Shown: positions 31,932-41,110, counted from the first letter of the stretch. The stretch is DNA of 46,022 nt from Chloroflexota bacterium (GCA_030607875.1 JAUWJD010000030.1:1-46022); one strand, 5' to 3'. The notes: generated by a model not told the origin, from the letters alone. Numbers and translations: made by a program.

Positions 31932-34133
31932 ATGAATAAAGTATCAACTTTCAATGCCACGCTAGGCAAATGCAACCTGGTTGTGGAGACGGGCAAGTTG
32001 GCGGGCCTGGCTGGCGGAGCCGTAACCGTTCGGTGCGGCGATACCATGATCCTGGTCACTGCGACCGGTTCGTCGACGATTCGAGAGGGTATGAGTTTCT
32101 TCCCCCTCACGGTGGACTATGAAGAGCGCCTGTATGCTGCGGGCAAGATTCCTGGAGGTTTCTTCAAGCGCGAAGGGCGTCCCACAGAGGCGGCGATCCT
32201 GCTCTGCCGGCTAACGGATCGCTCGCTCCGTCCACTCTTCCCCAAGGGTCTGCGCAACGACGTGCACGTCGTTGTGACCGCGCTGTCGGCAGATCAGGAG
32301 CACTATCTGGATATCCTCTCCATCATCGGTGCCTCGGCTGCTTTGACCATCTCCGACGTCCCCTTTGGCGGGCCGGTTGGCGCGATAAGAGTTGGCTACG
32401 CGGATGGGAAACTGTTGCTCAACCCAACGGCCTCCGAGATGCAGAACAGTCTTCTTGATTTGCGCCTGGCCGGCACGGCTGATGCCGTGGTGATGGTCGA
32501 AGCAGGCGCGGACGAAGTTGCAGAAGACGTAATGCTGCAGGCATTGCAGCAGGGCCAGCAGGCCTTGCAGGATGTCATCCGCATGCAGGAGGAGATGCGC
32601 CAGGCGGTGGGCAAGCCCAAGCAGGATCTTCCGCTGTTCCAGGTTAGCCAGGAGGTTGTCCAGGCTGTCCAGGAGAAGCTTGGCGATCGCACCATGGCCG
32701 CCCTGGAGCAGGCCAAGAGCAAGGCGGCCAGGGACAGTGCGCTAGACGAGCTGCGTGCGGATGTGGTTGAGAGCCTGGGTGAAGCGTACGAAGACAGCGA
32801 GATACTCAAGGCTTTTTACGCACACCTCAAGGCCGTGGTGCGCAGTGCAATACTCGACCGAGGTTACCGGCCCGATGGCCGCGACTTTACGACGGTCCGC
32901 CCCATTTCCGGCGAAGTAGGGCTGCTTCCGCGAACGCATGGCTCAGGTCTGTTCAGCCGTGGCGAGACGCAGGTGCTGACGATCGCCACTCTGGGAACAG
33001 CGAGCGACGAGCAGAGGCTCGACGGGCTGGGCACCGAAGAGAAGAAGCGGTACATGCATCACTACAACTTTCCCCCCTATAGCACCGGAGAAGCGGGGAG
33101 AATGAGAGGCCCGAGGCGGCGGGAAATCGGGCACGGGGCACTGGCGGAGAGGGCCTTGTTGCCCATGATTCCCAGCGCCGAGGAGTTCCCGTACGCCATT
33201 CGGCTGGTTTCGGAGGTATTGTCCTCCAATGGCTCAACCTCCCAGGCCAGCATCTGTGCCAGCACACTGGCGTTGATGGATGCTGGCGTGCCTATCAAAG
33301 CCCCTGTATCTGGAATGGCGATGGGCCTGGTGAAAGAGGGGGACCGTCATGCCATCTTGACGGACATACAAGGTATGGAGGATCACTTCGGTGACATGGA
33401 CTTTAAGGTGGCGGGCACCGCCCGTGGCATCACAGCTCTGCAGATGGATCTCAAGACCACAGGAATTGATTCAGAGATTTTGCGGGTAGCACTGGAACAG
33501 GCTCGGACGGCGCGCTTGTTCGTGCTGGACAAGATGTCGGCGGTGATAAAGGAGGCCCGTCCCGAAATGTCGCCGTATGCCCCCCGCATCACTCTGGTGA
33601 AAATTGACCCGGAAAAGATCGGGAGCGTCATTGGCCCCGGTGGCAAGACCATTCGCAGAATCATTGCGGAAACGGGGGCCAAGATCGACGTCGAAGAAGA
33701 TGGCACGGTCTATGTTGCTTCCATCGATCAAGAAGGAAGTGACAAAGCTGTGGCAATGATTCGACAATTGACTGCAGAACCCGAGATCGGCAAGATTTAC
33801 ACGGGGAGAGTGGTTCGCATCACCAACTTTGGCGCCTTTGTCGAAATCTTGCCGGGCAAGGATGGTTTGGTGCACATCTCACAACTGGCCGACTATCACG
33901 TCAGGAGTGTCGAGGACGTAGTCAAAGTGGGCGACGAGATCATGGTGATGATCACTGCTATTGACCATGAGGGCAAGATCAGGTTGTCACGCCAAGCAGT
34001 TCTGGAAGGGTGGACAGCGGAGGAGGCTCGTGCACGAGACCGCGGGGGGAGAAACACTAGTAGTCGCCGTCGCTCCTCGCCGCGAGACCGAAGGCCGCGG
34101 AATAGTGGAGGCGGCTCGCGTGAGCGCAGGTAG
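31932..34133 (+). CDS. pnp: Polyribonucleotide nucleotidyltransferase (PNPase)
   Basis: The 733-residue enzyme degrades RNA 3' to 5' with phosphate. Two RNase PH-like halves are visible: the first with [20 protein letters not shown], the second with [20 protein letters not shown] and [20 protein letters not shown], and [19 protein letters not shown] with the catalytic-metal aspartates. Then come a KH domain ([20 protein letters not shown]) and an S1 domain ([18 protein letters not shown]). The tail is Arg/Ser-rich. The length is typical. The start ATG 31932 has AAAGAGG upstream. The gene order rpsO-pnp is conserved across many phyla. Confidence 0.98.
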   Translation: MNKVSTFNATLGKCNLVVETGKLAGLAGGAVTVRCGDTMILVTATGSSTIREGMSFFPLTVDYEERLYAAGKIPGGFFKREGRPTEAAILLCRLTDRSLRPLFPKGLRNDVHVVVTALSADQEHYLDILSIIGASAALTISDVPFGGPVGAIRVGYADGKLLLNPTASEMQNSLLDLRLAGTADAVVMVEAGADEVAEDVMLQALQQGQQALQDVIRMQEEMRQAVGKPKQDLPLFQVSQEVVQAVQEKLGDRTMAALEQAKSKAARDSALDELRADVVESLGEAYEDSEILKAFYAHLKAVVRSAILDRGYRPDGRDFTTVRPISGEVGLLPRTHGSGLFSRGETQVLTIATLGTASDEQRLDGLGTEEKKRYMHHYNFPPYSTGEAGRMRGPRRREIGHGALAERALLPMIPSAEEFPYAIRLVSEVLSSNGSTSQASICASTLALMDAGVPIKAPVSGMAMGLVKEGDRHAILTDIQGMEDHFGDMDFKVAGTARGITALQMDLKTTGIDSEILRVALEQARTARLFVLDKMSAVIKEARPEMSPYAPRITLVKIDPEKIGSVIGPGGKTIRRIIAETGAKIDVEEDGTVYVASIDQEGSDKAVAMIRQLTAEPEIGKIYTGRVVRITNFGAFVEILPGKDGLVHISQLADYHVRSVEDVVKVGDEIMVMITAIDHEGKIRLSRQAVLEGWTAEEARARDRGGRNTSSRRRSSPRDRRPRNSGGGSRERR

Positions 34134-34162
34134 TAACAACAACGCTGGAGGATGCCAGGTAG

Positions 34163-34828
34163 ATGACTGACCATTTTCCCGTGGAGCCACCATCGGCGGC
34201 GAGCCCTCCCGTTTCCAGTGGGCCCCACCTCACACGCTGGCTGCTGGACGTGTTGGAGCCGATCTTGCCGGCTTTGCTCATCGTTCTGGTGGTCAATGTG
34301 TTCCTGGCCCAGGCCACACGGGTAGAGGGTCAGAGCATGGAGCCTAACATCCACGACAACCAAAGGCTGGTCGTGGAGAAGGTTTCTTATCACTTCGGCC
34401 TGCCAAAGCGAGGGGATATCGTGGTGCTCAAGCCTTCGGACTCAGAGTCGCTGGCGCTTGATGAGAGGATTCTGGGCTGGTTCTGTACGGTGCTGCCATT
34501 GGACTGGAACAAACTGGGCCTGCGCTGTCCCAATCGCGTTCGCGACCCGCTGATCAAGCGTGTGGTTGGCTTGCCTGGAGAGACGATTGAGATCCGGGAT
34601 GGCCACGTGTACATCAATGGCCAGGTTCTCGAAGAGCCCTATTTGGAACAGTTGACCTATGGCAATGTTTCGCCACGTGTGATCTCACCAGATCACGTCT
34701 TTGTGCTCGGTGACAATCGTGGTGCAAGCAACGATTCGCGCAGCTTTGGCGAGGTGGCGTTATCCAGCGTTGTCGGGCGTGCCTGGTTTCGCTACTGGCC
34801 GCTAGAGGATATGGGTGTGGTGCACTGA
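34163..34828 (+). CDS. lepB: Signal peptidase I
   Basis: The 221-residue membrane protease removes signal peptides from exported proteins. An N-terminal cytoplasmic segment and one helix (about 33-50) precede the catalytic Ser58 in VEGQSMEPN; Lys132 in LIKRVVGLPGE is the general base. The later GDNRGASNDSR is the family's box E. Between Ser and Lys is an insert with two cysteines (GWFCTVLPLDWNKLGLRC), which may form a disulfide outside the cell. The 30-bp gap from pnp suggests cotranscription, and a strong terminator follows. Confidence 0.95.
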   Translation: MTDHFPVEPPSAASPPVSSGPHLTRWLLDVLEPILPALLIVLVVNVFLAQATRVEGQSMEPNIHDNQRLVVEKVSYHFGLPKRGDIVVLKPSDSESLALDERILGWFCTVLPLDWNKLGLRCPNRVRDPLIKRVVGLPGETIEIRDGHVYINGQVLEEPYLEQLTYGNVSPRVISPDHVFVLGDNRGASNDSRSFGEVALSSVVGRAWFRYWPLEDMGVVH

Positions 34829-34841
34829 CCACGGCAGCTGA

Positions 34842-34887
34842 CAAGGGCCAAGGCCGCTCAAAATGCGGCCCTGGCCCTTTGTTTTTG
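34842..34887 (+). terminator. Rho-independent terminator after lepB
   Basis: AAGGGCCAAGGCCGC pairs with GCGGCCCTGGCCCTT (one mismatch), followed by TGTTTTTG. It lies between the converging lepB and esterase genes and may serve both. Confidence 0.9.
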
Positions 34888-34891
34888 TAAC

Positions 34892-35644
34892 TCAACGGTG
34901 CTGCTCGATAAAGTTGCGGATCGTGGCATAGACCAACTGTCGGTCATAGTCCTCGGTCACGATGTGGCCACTGTTCTCCAACCACAGCATACGCTTGTCC
35001 TTTGTTCCCAATTGCTCATAAATGCGAGGCATCGTTGCTGGCTTGATCGTCTGGTCATGCCGCGAGTGCATGAGCAGGACAGGCGTCTGTACCTTTGGCA
35101 GCTCATCCGACAGGTGCCGGAAGAAAAGGAGAGCCTGTTCGCTGCTGCGGGTTGGGGTTTGATCGTAGGCTACTCTGGCCGCCAGAGCCTGTGGATCATT
35201 GATATGACTGGGGCCCTTTTTGCGGTAAGGTCGCAGATACTTGAGCGCGCGTGCCAGCCAGAGCAGTTTCTTGTCCAGCACGAGCGGCGTGGCCATCACC
35301 ACCACGCCAGAGAGTGGGACATGCGCAGCCAGGTAGAGCGCCAGAGCTGCTCCCAGGGAGAGGCCTATGGCGAAAACCTGGGCGGCTGATGGGTGCAAAG
35401 CGCACCAGCCTTCGTAGGCCGAGCCATACCAGTCGCGCCAGGTCGTGGCATTCAGATCCAGTACGTCGGTACCGTGGCCTGCGAGCAAAGGACAGTGTAC
35501 TGTGAGTCCGCAGTCGTACAGAAATTCACCCAAATGGCGCATCTCTTGAGGGGTGGCGGTAAAGCCGTGTAGGAGCAGGCAGGCAGCGTCGCTGCTTTCA
35601 TTTTGGTAGAAGAACGGTTCTGCTCCGGGCATTATGGTAGCCAT
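34892..35644 (-). CDS. Alpha/beta-hydrolase carboxylesterase (Est30-like)
   Basis: The start is ATG 35644 with GGAGG five bases upstream, giving 250 residues. The catalytic triad is Ser96 in AIGLSLGAA, Asp197 in MHSRHDQTI and His227 in NSGHIVTED. LLLHGFTATPQEMRHL gives the oxyanion HGF segment. The size and sequence resemble thermophilic carboxylesterase Est30 and monoglyceride lipases, which cleave short acyl esters in the cytoplasm. The natural substrate is unknown. It stands alone on the minus strand with its own promoter. Confidence 0.9.
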   Translation of the reverse strand: MATIMPGAEPFFYQNESSDAACLLLHGFTATPQEMRHLGEFLYDCGLTVHCPLLAGHGTDVLDLNATTWRDWYGSAYEGWCALHPSAAQVFAIGLSLGAALALYLAAHVPLSGVVVMATPLVLDKKLLWLARALKYLRPYRKKGPSHINDPQALAARVAYDQTPTRSSEQALLFFRHLSDELPKVQTPVLLMHSRHDQTIKPATMPRIYEQLGTKDKRMLWLENSGHIVTEDYDRQLVYATIRNFIEQHR

Positions 35645-35669
35645 AGTGACCTCCTTGAGCACTTGGCAC

Positions 35670-35698
35670 AGTGTAGTATGCTCGCATGGAGTTGTCAA
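35670..35698 (-). promoter_or_regulatory. Promoter of the esterase gene
   Basis: Minus-strand TTGACA (35698-35693) and TACACT (35675-35670) with a 17-bp spacer, just upstream of the esterase start. Confidence 0.65.
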
Positions 35699-35927
35699 GC
35701 CTACCCCATGGCTTTACAGTTACCCGGTTTGGGCCAAGCCAAGGGTTGAAACCCCTGACTGAGACTGAGACATGCCTCACTCCTTCGTCGCGAGACGTGC
35801 CTCACTCCTTCGTCGCGAGACATGGCCCTCAGGCACCCTCTCCGCATTGCATTTAGCCCCTGCGGGGGCTTCTCAGCTTCAGCCGGCGCATTCATCCGCC
35901 GGCTCCCAGCGCGCCGATCTGACTGGG
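35699..35927. repeat. Repeat-bearing spacer with a 25-bp tandem repeat and two hairpins
   Basis: A 25-bp unit beginning GAGACATGCCTCACTCC occurs twice in a row at about 35767-35816, with one base changed, and a third partial copy follows. Further on are hairpins AGCCCC-TGCG-GGGGCT (about 35855-35871) and AGCCGGC/GCCGGCT (about 35880-35904). They look like decayed intergenic repeats. No gene is supported between the esterase promoter and the THEP1 promoter. Confidence 0.6.
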
Positions 35928-35956
35928 TTGTGCGTGGACCGTGTTGCAGCTATACT
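35928..35956 (+). promoter_or_regulatory. Promoter of the THEP1-type NTPase gene
   Basis: TTGTGC (35928-35933) and TATACT (35951-35956) with a 17-bp spacer; the start site is near 35963 and the ribosome site GAGGGGA follows at once. Confidence 0.6.
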
Positions 35957-35978
35957 ACGCCGTGTGAGGGGACTGGAT

Positions 35979-36494
35979 ATGGGACGGACTGTGCTGCTGA
36001 GCGGACGACCGGGTGTTGGCAAGACCACATTGATCAAGAAACTGATTGCCGCACTGCCTGGGCAGAGTGGTGGCTTTTACACGCAAGAGATCCGCCAAAA
36101 GGGGCGCCGTGTTGGTTTTGAGATTGTCACTCTGGAGGGACAACGCGCCACTCTGGCCCACGTGGGTGCACCAGGTCTTTCGCGTGTTGGCAAGTATGGG
36201 GTATACGTGGAAAACGTGGACACCATAGCGGTGCCTGCAATCTATCGAGCTGTGGCAGAGGCAGATTACGTGGTCATTGATGAGATCGGCAAGTTGGAGC
36301 TGTTCTCTGACGCTTTCCGTGCTGCAGTCCTCCACGCGGTGTCAAGCCCCAGGATCGTTTTGGGTACCGTAATGCGACAGGCGCATCCCTGGGTTGATCG
36401 GCTGAAGGACATGTCTGGGGTATCGATCATAATGGTCACTATGGCCAACAGAGAGCGTCTTCTGGAGGCAATTCTGCGCAGGCTTGCCAGTTGA
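35979..36494 (+). CDS. THEP1-type nucleoside-triphosphatase
   Basis: The start ATG 35979 follows GAGGGGA; the longer upstream frame is repeat sequence. The 171-residue protein has Walker A SGRPGVGKTTLIKKL (residues 8-22), GGFYTQEIRQKGRRVGFEIV and a Walker B-like YVVIDEIGKLELF. These are the hallmarks of the THEP1/NTPase_1 family, single-domain P-loop NTPases that hydrolyse several NTPs. Their cellular role is not settled. It has its own promoter and is separated from the next gene by another consensus promoter. Confidence 0.9.
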   Translation: MGRTVLLSGRPGVGKTTLIKKLIAALPGQSGGFYTQEIRQKGRRVGFEIVTLEGQRATLAHVGAPGLSRVGKYGVYVENVDTIAVPAIYRAVAEADYVVIDEIGKLELFSDAFRAAVLHAVSSPRIVLGTVMRQAHPWVDRLKDMSGVSIIMVTMANRERLLEAILRRLAS

Positions 36495-36501
36495 AACTCA
36501 T

Positions 36502-36530
36502 TTGACAACACTGCGTTGTTATGGTATGAT
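36502..36530 (+). promoter_or_regulatory. Promoter of the LysM lipoprotein gene
   Basis: TTGACA (36502-36507) and TATGAT (36525-36530) are exactly 17 bp apart. The leader to ATG 36640 is about 100 nt and ends with GAAGGAGGAGG. Confidence 0.8.
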
Positions 36531-36639
36531 ATTTCTATCTACTACGATGCGTCGAACCTTTCGTCTATGCCAGCGCTTGCTGAGGAATTGATTGGGAAGG
36601 TAGCTTAAAGGTTTCTGCAGGAAGGAGGAGGGCGCGCAG

Positions 36640-37428
36640 ATGAAGAGAATTGCCATTGTCTGTTGCGTGGGCGTCTTGCTCGTCAGCCTGGGACTCGCTG
36701 GTTGCACTCGCGCCAAACCAGAGGCAGCCACTCCAACTGTTGTTTCGGGTGCAGGAAGCCCTATCCCGGCCACTCCTACCCTCATCCCTACCCGCGAAGG
36801 GACGCCGGTGATTACGATTCAGCCGCCTCCCACGGAGATTCCTTTAACCCCTGGTCCGACTACAGTCAGTGTGGCGCAAGCCACTCCGACGATTGTTGCG
36901 GCTGCTACTCCCGTCCTTGCTACCTCGACCCCAACACTCGGGCAGTTTGAGTACACGGTGCAGTGGGGCGATACGTTGTATTCTCTCGCCCGCCGGTTCA
37001 ACACTACCGTTGAAGCTCTTGTGGCCCTGAATGGCCTCCAGGATGCTACTCTTATCCGGGTAGGGCAGGTGCTCAAGATCTCCGGTACGCCCGCGCCAGC
37101 TCCCGGGCCTTCTGCAGAACACATTGTCCAGCTGGGGGATACGCTTTTCTCCATTGCTCGGCGATACAACACAACGGTTGATGCGATCCAGCGTGCCAAT
37201 GGCATTGTCAATCCCTGGTACATCCGGGTTGGGCAAAAGCTGGTCATTCCCCAGGGCGGCAGCGTGCCATCGTCAGCTAGCGGGAATACATACATCGTCC
37301 AGCCGGGCGACACTCTGTACAGCATTGCTGCGCAATTCGCAAAAAACGTGTGGGACCTTATCGTGGCCAACAACTTGTCCGATCCCTATTGGATCTATGT
37401 TGGCCAGGTGCTGGTTGTGCCATCCTAG
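36640..37428 (+). CDS. Triple-LysM lipoprotein
   Basis: The 262-residue protein has a lipoprotein signal with LAGC (Cys22), a Thr/Pro-rich stalk (about 30-100) and three LysM domains at about 104-148, 160-204 and 217-261. Each shows the YTVQWGDTLYSLARRF / HIVQLGDTLFSIARRY / YIVQPGDTLYSIAAQF pattern. LysM modules bind N-acetylglucosamine-containing polymers such as peptidoglycan, so the protein is probably fixed in the membrane and holds on to the wall. No enzyme domain is present. An ECF sigma factor gene follows about 100 bp later. Confidence 0.93.
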   Translation: MKRIAIVCCVGVLLVSLGLAGCTRAKPEAATPTVVSGAGSPIPATPTLIPTREGTPVITIQPPPTEIPLTPGPTTVSVAQATPTIVAAATPVLATSTPTLGQFEYTVQWGDTLYSLARRFNTTVEALVALNGLQDATLIRVGQVLKISGTPAPAPGPSAEHIVQLGDTLFSIARRYNTTVDAIQRANGIVNPWYIRVGQKLVIPQGGSVPSSASGNTYIVQPGDTLYSIAAQFAKNVWDLIVANNLSDPYWIYVGQVLVVPS

Positions 37429-37527
37429 CCCAGCGAATCGCAAGCCAATCCCGGCCCAAATTGAACCTTTCGAGCGCGTCCGGTGTGTAGGATAGTAGGA
37501 TGCGTTCACCCTAGAGGGCAAGAGCCT

Positions 37528-38109
37528 ATGAGCGACGACGCGGAACTCGTTTCACGCATCCTGGATGGAGATATCAAGGCCTTTGAGGCTTTGTACCACA
37601 AGTACAAGCGCCAACTCTACTACACTGCCCTAGGGATCACCGGCGATTCGGGTGCAGCAGAGGAGATCTTGCAGGATAGCTTTGTGCGGGCCTATGCGGC
37701 AATGGGCCGGGTGGATGCTTCGGTGTCTCTGGCCCCCTGGCTATACCGCATCGCTGTTAATCTGAGTTACAATTGGACGAATCGCCACCGTCACTGGTCG
37801 CTGGATATCGACAAATGGGTGGAACGCTTGCTTGCCGGCCCGGCTGTTTCCCCGGAGCATGCAGCAGAGGGCAGCGAGTTGCGCGACGTGGTGCAAGAAG
37901 CAGTAGCCTCGCTGGGTTTCAAGCAGCGAGCGGTGGTCATACTCTTTTATCTGCAGGGCTTTAGCTTGTCGGAGATTGCTTACATCCTGGACTGTCCGGT
38001 TGGTACCGTCAAGTCTCGTCTGCATTATGCCTGCAAAGCCCTGCGTCAGAAGCTGAGCGGTGACACGAGATTGGCTGGCGAGGTTGCCTATGGTACGTCA
38101 TTGCGCTGA
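37528..38109 (+). CDS. ECF-family RNA polymerase sigma factor
   Basis: From ATG 37528 (AGAGGGC upstream) the product has 193 residues. Region 2 has FEALYHKYKRQLYYTALGIT and AEEILQDSFVRAYAAMG, with PWLYRIAVNLSYNW. Region 4 has KQRAVVILFYLQGFSLSEIA and VGTVKSRLHYACKALRQKL, the -35-binding helix-turn-helix. The two are joined by a normal linker. ECF factors redirect RNA polymerase to stress or envelope genes. The next gene overlaps by 20 bp and encodes a membrane protein, the usual place for an anti-sigma factor. Confidence 0.93.
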   Translation: MSDDAELVSRILDGDIKAFEALYHKYKRQLYYTALGITGDSGAAEEILQDSFVRAYAAMGRVDASVSLAPWLYRIAVNLSYNWTNRHRHWSLDIDKWVERLLAGPAVSPEHAAEGSELRDVVQEAVASLGFKQRAVVILFYLQGFSLSEIAYILDCPVGTVKSRLHYACKALRQKLSGDTRLAGEVAYGTSLR

Positions 38110-38512
38110 AGCAGACAATGCATGTCCAGTACGCGAAGAGGATGATCTTGGGCAGTTGATCCGCTGGAGCCTGGAGGATTCGCTCGATGGGGCAGAGCCC
38201 TCAGCAGACGCCTGGCCCAAGATCCTGGAGCGCGTGAACCGGGTGACTGCCCGGGCAGCGCCGCGCCGTGTTGCCTTTCCCCTGGCCTCTCTCGTACAGG
38301 CCGTCGTGATCAGTGTTTTGCTGCTGGCATTTGGGCTGGGAGATCACAACGTGGTCATGCCCGGGAGGCAATACCGCACTACTTCTACCCCCACCGTGCG
38401 CAGGGCACGGGTTTCTGAAGAGTTCCCAGAGGATCTGTTGCGAGGATACGTGCTGCGGCAAATGGAGAAGGCGTCACTGTCCCGCAATCACAGAGGGGGG
38501 CACATCCCTTAG
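38090..38512 (+). CDS. Single-pass membrane protein, putative anti-sigma factor
   Basis: The start is ATG 38090 with GAGGT upstream, overlapping the sigma gene by 20 bp, giving 140 residues. One membrane helix is predicted at about 63-84 (LASLVQAVVISVLLLAFG). The N-terminal 60 residues are acidic then basic and would lie in the cytoplasm; the C-terminal 50 residues would be outside. No zinc-binding HxxxCxxC motif of classical ZAS anti-sigma factors is visible, so the call rests on overlap with the sigma gene and topology. Confidence 0.6.
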   Translation: MVRHCAEADNACPVREEDDLGQLIRWSLEDSLDGAEPSADAWPKILERVNRVTARAAPRRVAFPLASLVQAVVISVLLLAFGLGDHNVVMPGRQYRTTSTPTVRRARVSEEFPEDLLRGYVLRQMEKASLSRNHRGGHIP

Positions 38513-38513
38513 G

Positions 38514-38547
38514 TTGACAAACCCTGGTAAGCGAGGATAATATCCTC
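38514..38547 (+). promoter_or_regulatory. Promoter of the first peptide-binding protein gene, with a palindrome over the -10 box
   Basis: TTGACA (38514-38519) is followed by TAATAT (38538-38543, 18-bp spacer) or GATAAT (16-bp spacer). GAGGAT-AAT-ATCCTC (38533-38547) is a perfect palindrome over the -10 box, a likely operator site. A strong AAAGGAGGTGA at about 38586 in the leader serves no evident start; the real ribosome site is TAAGGAGG near 38654. Confidence 0.6.
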
Positions 38548-38671
38548 ACCGTGATGAGATTTGTTGGCCTGTGAGCAGAGTGCCAAGAAAGGAGGTGAGA
38601 GTCGGCAGGTAATTGTACGAATCAGTTCGGTTTCTCGTAGACAAACAATACTGTAAGGAGGAAAGAGAGAG

Positions 38672-40315
38672 ATGTTTGGTAAGAAATTTGCTGTGGTAGC
38701 GCTGGTACTGGCAGCGATCATGGTCATCACTTCCTGTCAACCGGCAGAGAAGCTGGCCAAGGAGCTCAACTGGAACCTGGGGACTGAGCCACCCACGCTC
38801 GACCCCGCACTGGCAACGGACACCACCTCGGTGCTCCTTGATGAGCAGTTGTTCCTGGGGTTGACCGACTTTGACGACACCACCGAGGCGAATGTCGTTC
38901 CTGAGATCGCCACGGAGTGGAGCGTGTCCGGCGACGGTCTGACCTGGACGTTCAAGATGCGCAAGGACATCTGGTGGGTGCACTATGATCCGGCGAGCAA
39001 GAAGTTCGAGAAGAAGCGCCTGGTCACCGCCCACGACGTGGAGTACGGCGCCAAGCGCACCATCAACCCCGAGACGGCCTCGGACTATGCCTACGTCAGC
39101 TACATCATCAAGAACGCTGAGGCAGTGAACACCGGCGAGAGCACCGACCTGGATTCCATCGGCGTCAAGGCCGTGGATGACTACACCGTCGACTTCACGC
39201 TGGAGCAGCCGGCGGGCTACTTCCCGGCCATCGCCAGCATGTGGGTCAACCGCCCAGTGCCGCACGAGCCGATCGAGCAGTACGGCGACCTGTGGACCGA
39301 GCCTGGCAACATCTGGAGCAACGGCCCCTACGCCCTGGACACCTGGGAGCACGAGAACCGTATGGTCATGGTCAAGAACCCCCACTTCTACAACGCCAAG
39401 AACGTCAGCATCGAGCAGATCAACTTTGTGATGGTGACCGAGACCTCGACGGCGTTCGCGATGTACGAGAATGGGGAGCTGGACGTGGCCGCCGTGCCGC
39501 TGGAGGACATGGACCGCGTCAAGGCCGACCCGGTGTTGAGCAAGGAGCTAACTATCGCTCCTCGGCTGTGCACCTATTACTATGGCTTTGACACCAGCGA
39601 GTTTCCGGTGGACAACGTCAAGGTTCGCCAGGCGCTGTCCTACGCCATCGACCGCCAGAAGCTGGTGGACACGGTGCTGAAGGGCGGCCAGATCCCGGCC
39701 TGGAGCTTTGCCTGCAAGGGCATCTTCGGCCAGGTGGCTGACAACCCCGACTTCCCCGGCATCACCTTCAACGTGGACACGGCCAAGTCGCTGCTGGCCG
39801 AGGCTGGGTATGCGGATGGCGCAGGCTTCCCCGACACGACGCTGATGTTCAACACCAGCGAGGGTCACCAGAAGATCGCCGAGTTCATCCAGGGGCAGTG
39901 GAAAGAGCACCTGGGGATCGACATCAAGCTGGCCAACCAGGAGTGGGGGGTCTACCTGAGCACGCTCACTGAAGATCCGCCAGCTATCTGGCGTCTGGGC
40001 TGGTGCGCGGACTACCCTGACCAGAACAACTGGGTGCACGAGGTGTTCAGTACCAAGGGCGCGAACAGGCCTAACTGGACTGGCCCCGAGGCAGATGCGT
40101 TCGGCGCGCTGACCGAGGCTGCGGCCGCGGCGAAGGATCCGGACGAGCGCAAGAAGTTGTACTTCGAAGCCGAGAAGCTTCTCTGTGTAGACAACTCGGT
40201 GATCATCCCGATCTACTACTACACCACCGTTCGGGTTGACAAGCCGTATCTGGAGCGTACCGATCAGCTCGTTGGTGGGCAGCACTTTGACGTGTGGAAG
40301 GTCAAGGCTCACTAG
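38672..40315 (+). CDS. Peptide ABC transporter substrate-binding lipoprotein
   Basis: The 547-residue protein is a family 5 extracellular solute-binding protein (OppA/DppA type). It has a lipoprotein signal ending VITSC (Cys22), then LNWNLGTEPPTLDPALATD, LTWTFKMRKDIWW and VRQALSYAIDRQKLVDTVL, the usual landmarks. It captures oligopeptides or similar ligands outside the membrane and hands them to the permeases. Codons here are strongly C/G-ending compared with nearby genes, a sign of high expression. It has its own promoter and a strong terminator, and lies about 800 bp before the permeases, so it can be made in excess of them. Confidence 0.93.
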   Translation: MFGKKFAVVALVLAAIMVITSCQPAEKLAKELNWNLGTEPPTLDPALATDTTSVLLDEQLFLGLTDFDDTTEANVVPEIATEWSVSGDGLTWTFKMRKDIWWVHYDPASKKFEKKRLVTAHDVEYGAKRTINPETASDYAYVSYIIKNAEAVNTGESTDLDSIGVKAVDDYTVDFTLEQPAGYFPAIASMWVNRPVPHEPIEQYGDLWTEPGNIWSNGPYALDTWEHENRMVMVKNPHFYNAKNVSIEQINFVMVTETSTAFAMYENGELDVAAVPLEDMDRVKADPVLSKELTIAPRLCTYYYGFDTSEFPVDNVKVRQALSYAIDRQKLVDTVLKGGQIPAWSFACKGIFGQVADNPDFPGITFNVDTAKSLLAEAGYADGAGFPDTTLMFNTSEGHQKIAEFIQGQWKEHLGIDIKLANQEWGVYLSTLTEDPPAIWRLGWCADYPDQNNWVHEVFSTKGANRPNWTGPEADAFGALTEAAAAAKDPDERKKLYFEAEKLLCVDNSVIIPIYYYTTVRVDKPYLERTDQLVGGQHFDVWKVKAH

Positions 40316-40338
40316 CGTAGAGATTGTCTAGGAGTGAC

Positions 40339-40380
40339 AAGGCCACGCAGCCTCTCACGAGGGGCTGCGTGGCCTTTCTC
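40339..40380 (+). terminator. Rho-independent terminator after the first binding-protein gene
   Basis: A perfect 14-bp stem (AAGGCCACGCAGCC, 40339-40352; GGCTGCGTGGCCTT, 40363-40376) with a 10-nt loop, followed by TTCTCT. Confidence 0.88.
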
Positions 40381-41031
40381 TGTATCGAGCCGCTTCTAGA
40401 GCGGTCTCTGTGCAACATCCGCAACGACTCTACTGAGAATACCAATCCAACCGCAAAGGGCGCAAAGAAAGACAGGGAGACCTTTTTGGCTTCTTTCCAA
40501 ATCGAGCAAAAGATGGAGAGAATCTTGAAATCTCAGCGGCCCCAGCGTTCTCCGCGGTAGAAATCGCGTTTCTTCGATAGAGTCCCTAACGTCTCTTCTG
40601 CACGGCTGGTGCAGAATGACGCTGCTGAGCGTTTCTCGATACCCTCTTGATAGTGTCTCTTTGACTCAGGAAATTGGGTTCCGAGAGCAGATGGGAAACA
40701 CCATGCCCACCCCGGTGTGAGAAGACGTGCAGAGTGGCGAGCAGCCTACTGTCACAAGACATGATGGCAGGCAGACCGTCTCGTCTACGGTCTTTGGGTC
40801 TCTGGTGCAAAGCAGGGTATGTAGCATAGCCCTTTACCGTTCGTCCCGCACCGACGGGATGGGCGTCGCGGACGGGGACAAGCCCCTATGCTACATAGGA
40901 GCGTCACGGACGGGGACAAGCCCCTATACTACATAAGAGAGCGCAGTGACACAGCAATCGAGTCACGTCGGTACTGCGTACTGATGCAACCTTTCCTGAA
41001 CGAAAGATACACTGCCCTCTTTGAACCTGAT
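40381..41031. other. Long non-coding spacer before the permease genes
   Basis: About 650 bp with no supported gene. It holds a small hairpin TTCTGCAC-N5-GTGCAGAA (40596-40616), an inverted-repeat/tandem-repeat patch (40816-40938), and nothing else that I recognise. The permease promoter begins at 41032. Confidence 0.6.
40844..40938 (+). repeat. Hairpin repeat followed by two 38-bp tandem copies
   Basis: TCCCG-CACCGA-CGGGA (40844-40859) is followed by two 38-bp copies (40863-40900 and 40901-40938) that differ at only a few positions; both contain GACGGGGACAAGCCCCTAT. A partial inverted copy of the copy end (GGTATGTAGCATAGCC) lies at 40816-40831. The 19-bp stretch at 40844-40862 is repeated exactly, in reverse orientation, at 17853-17871. 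Confidence 0.75.
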
Positions 41032-41060
41032 TTGACGGATGGGGGTTTTAGGTATAGAAT
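41032..41060 (+). promoter_or_regulatory. Promoter of the permease operon
   Basis: TTGACG (41032-41037) and TAGAAT (41055-41060) are 17 bp apart, the same pair of boxes as the glycosyltransferase promoter. The ribosome site TAGGAGG precedes ATG 41111. Confidence 0.65.
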
Positions 41061-41110
41061 CTGGTAGTTGGAGATTGGGAACACAGACCGCTAACAGGTA
41101 GGAGGTAGAA

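Noticed and set aside
40863..40938. CRISPR-like 38-bp repeats
   Set aside because: Two copies directly adjacent, no spacer between them; an intergenic repeat.
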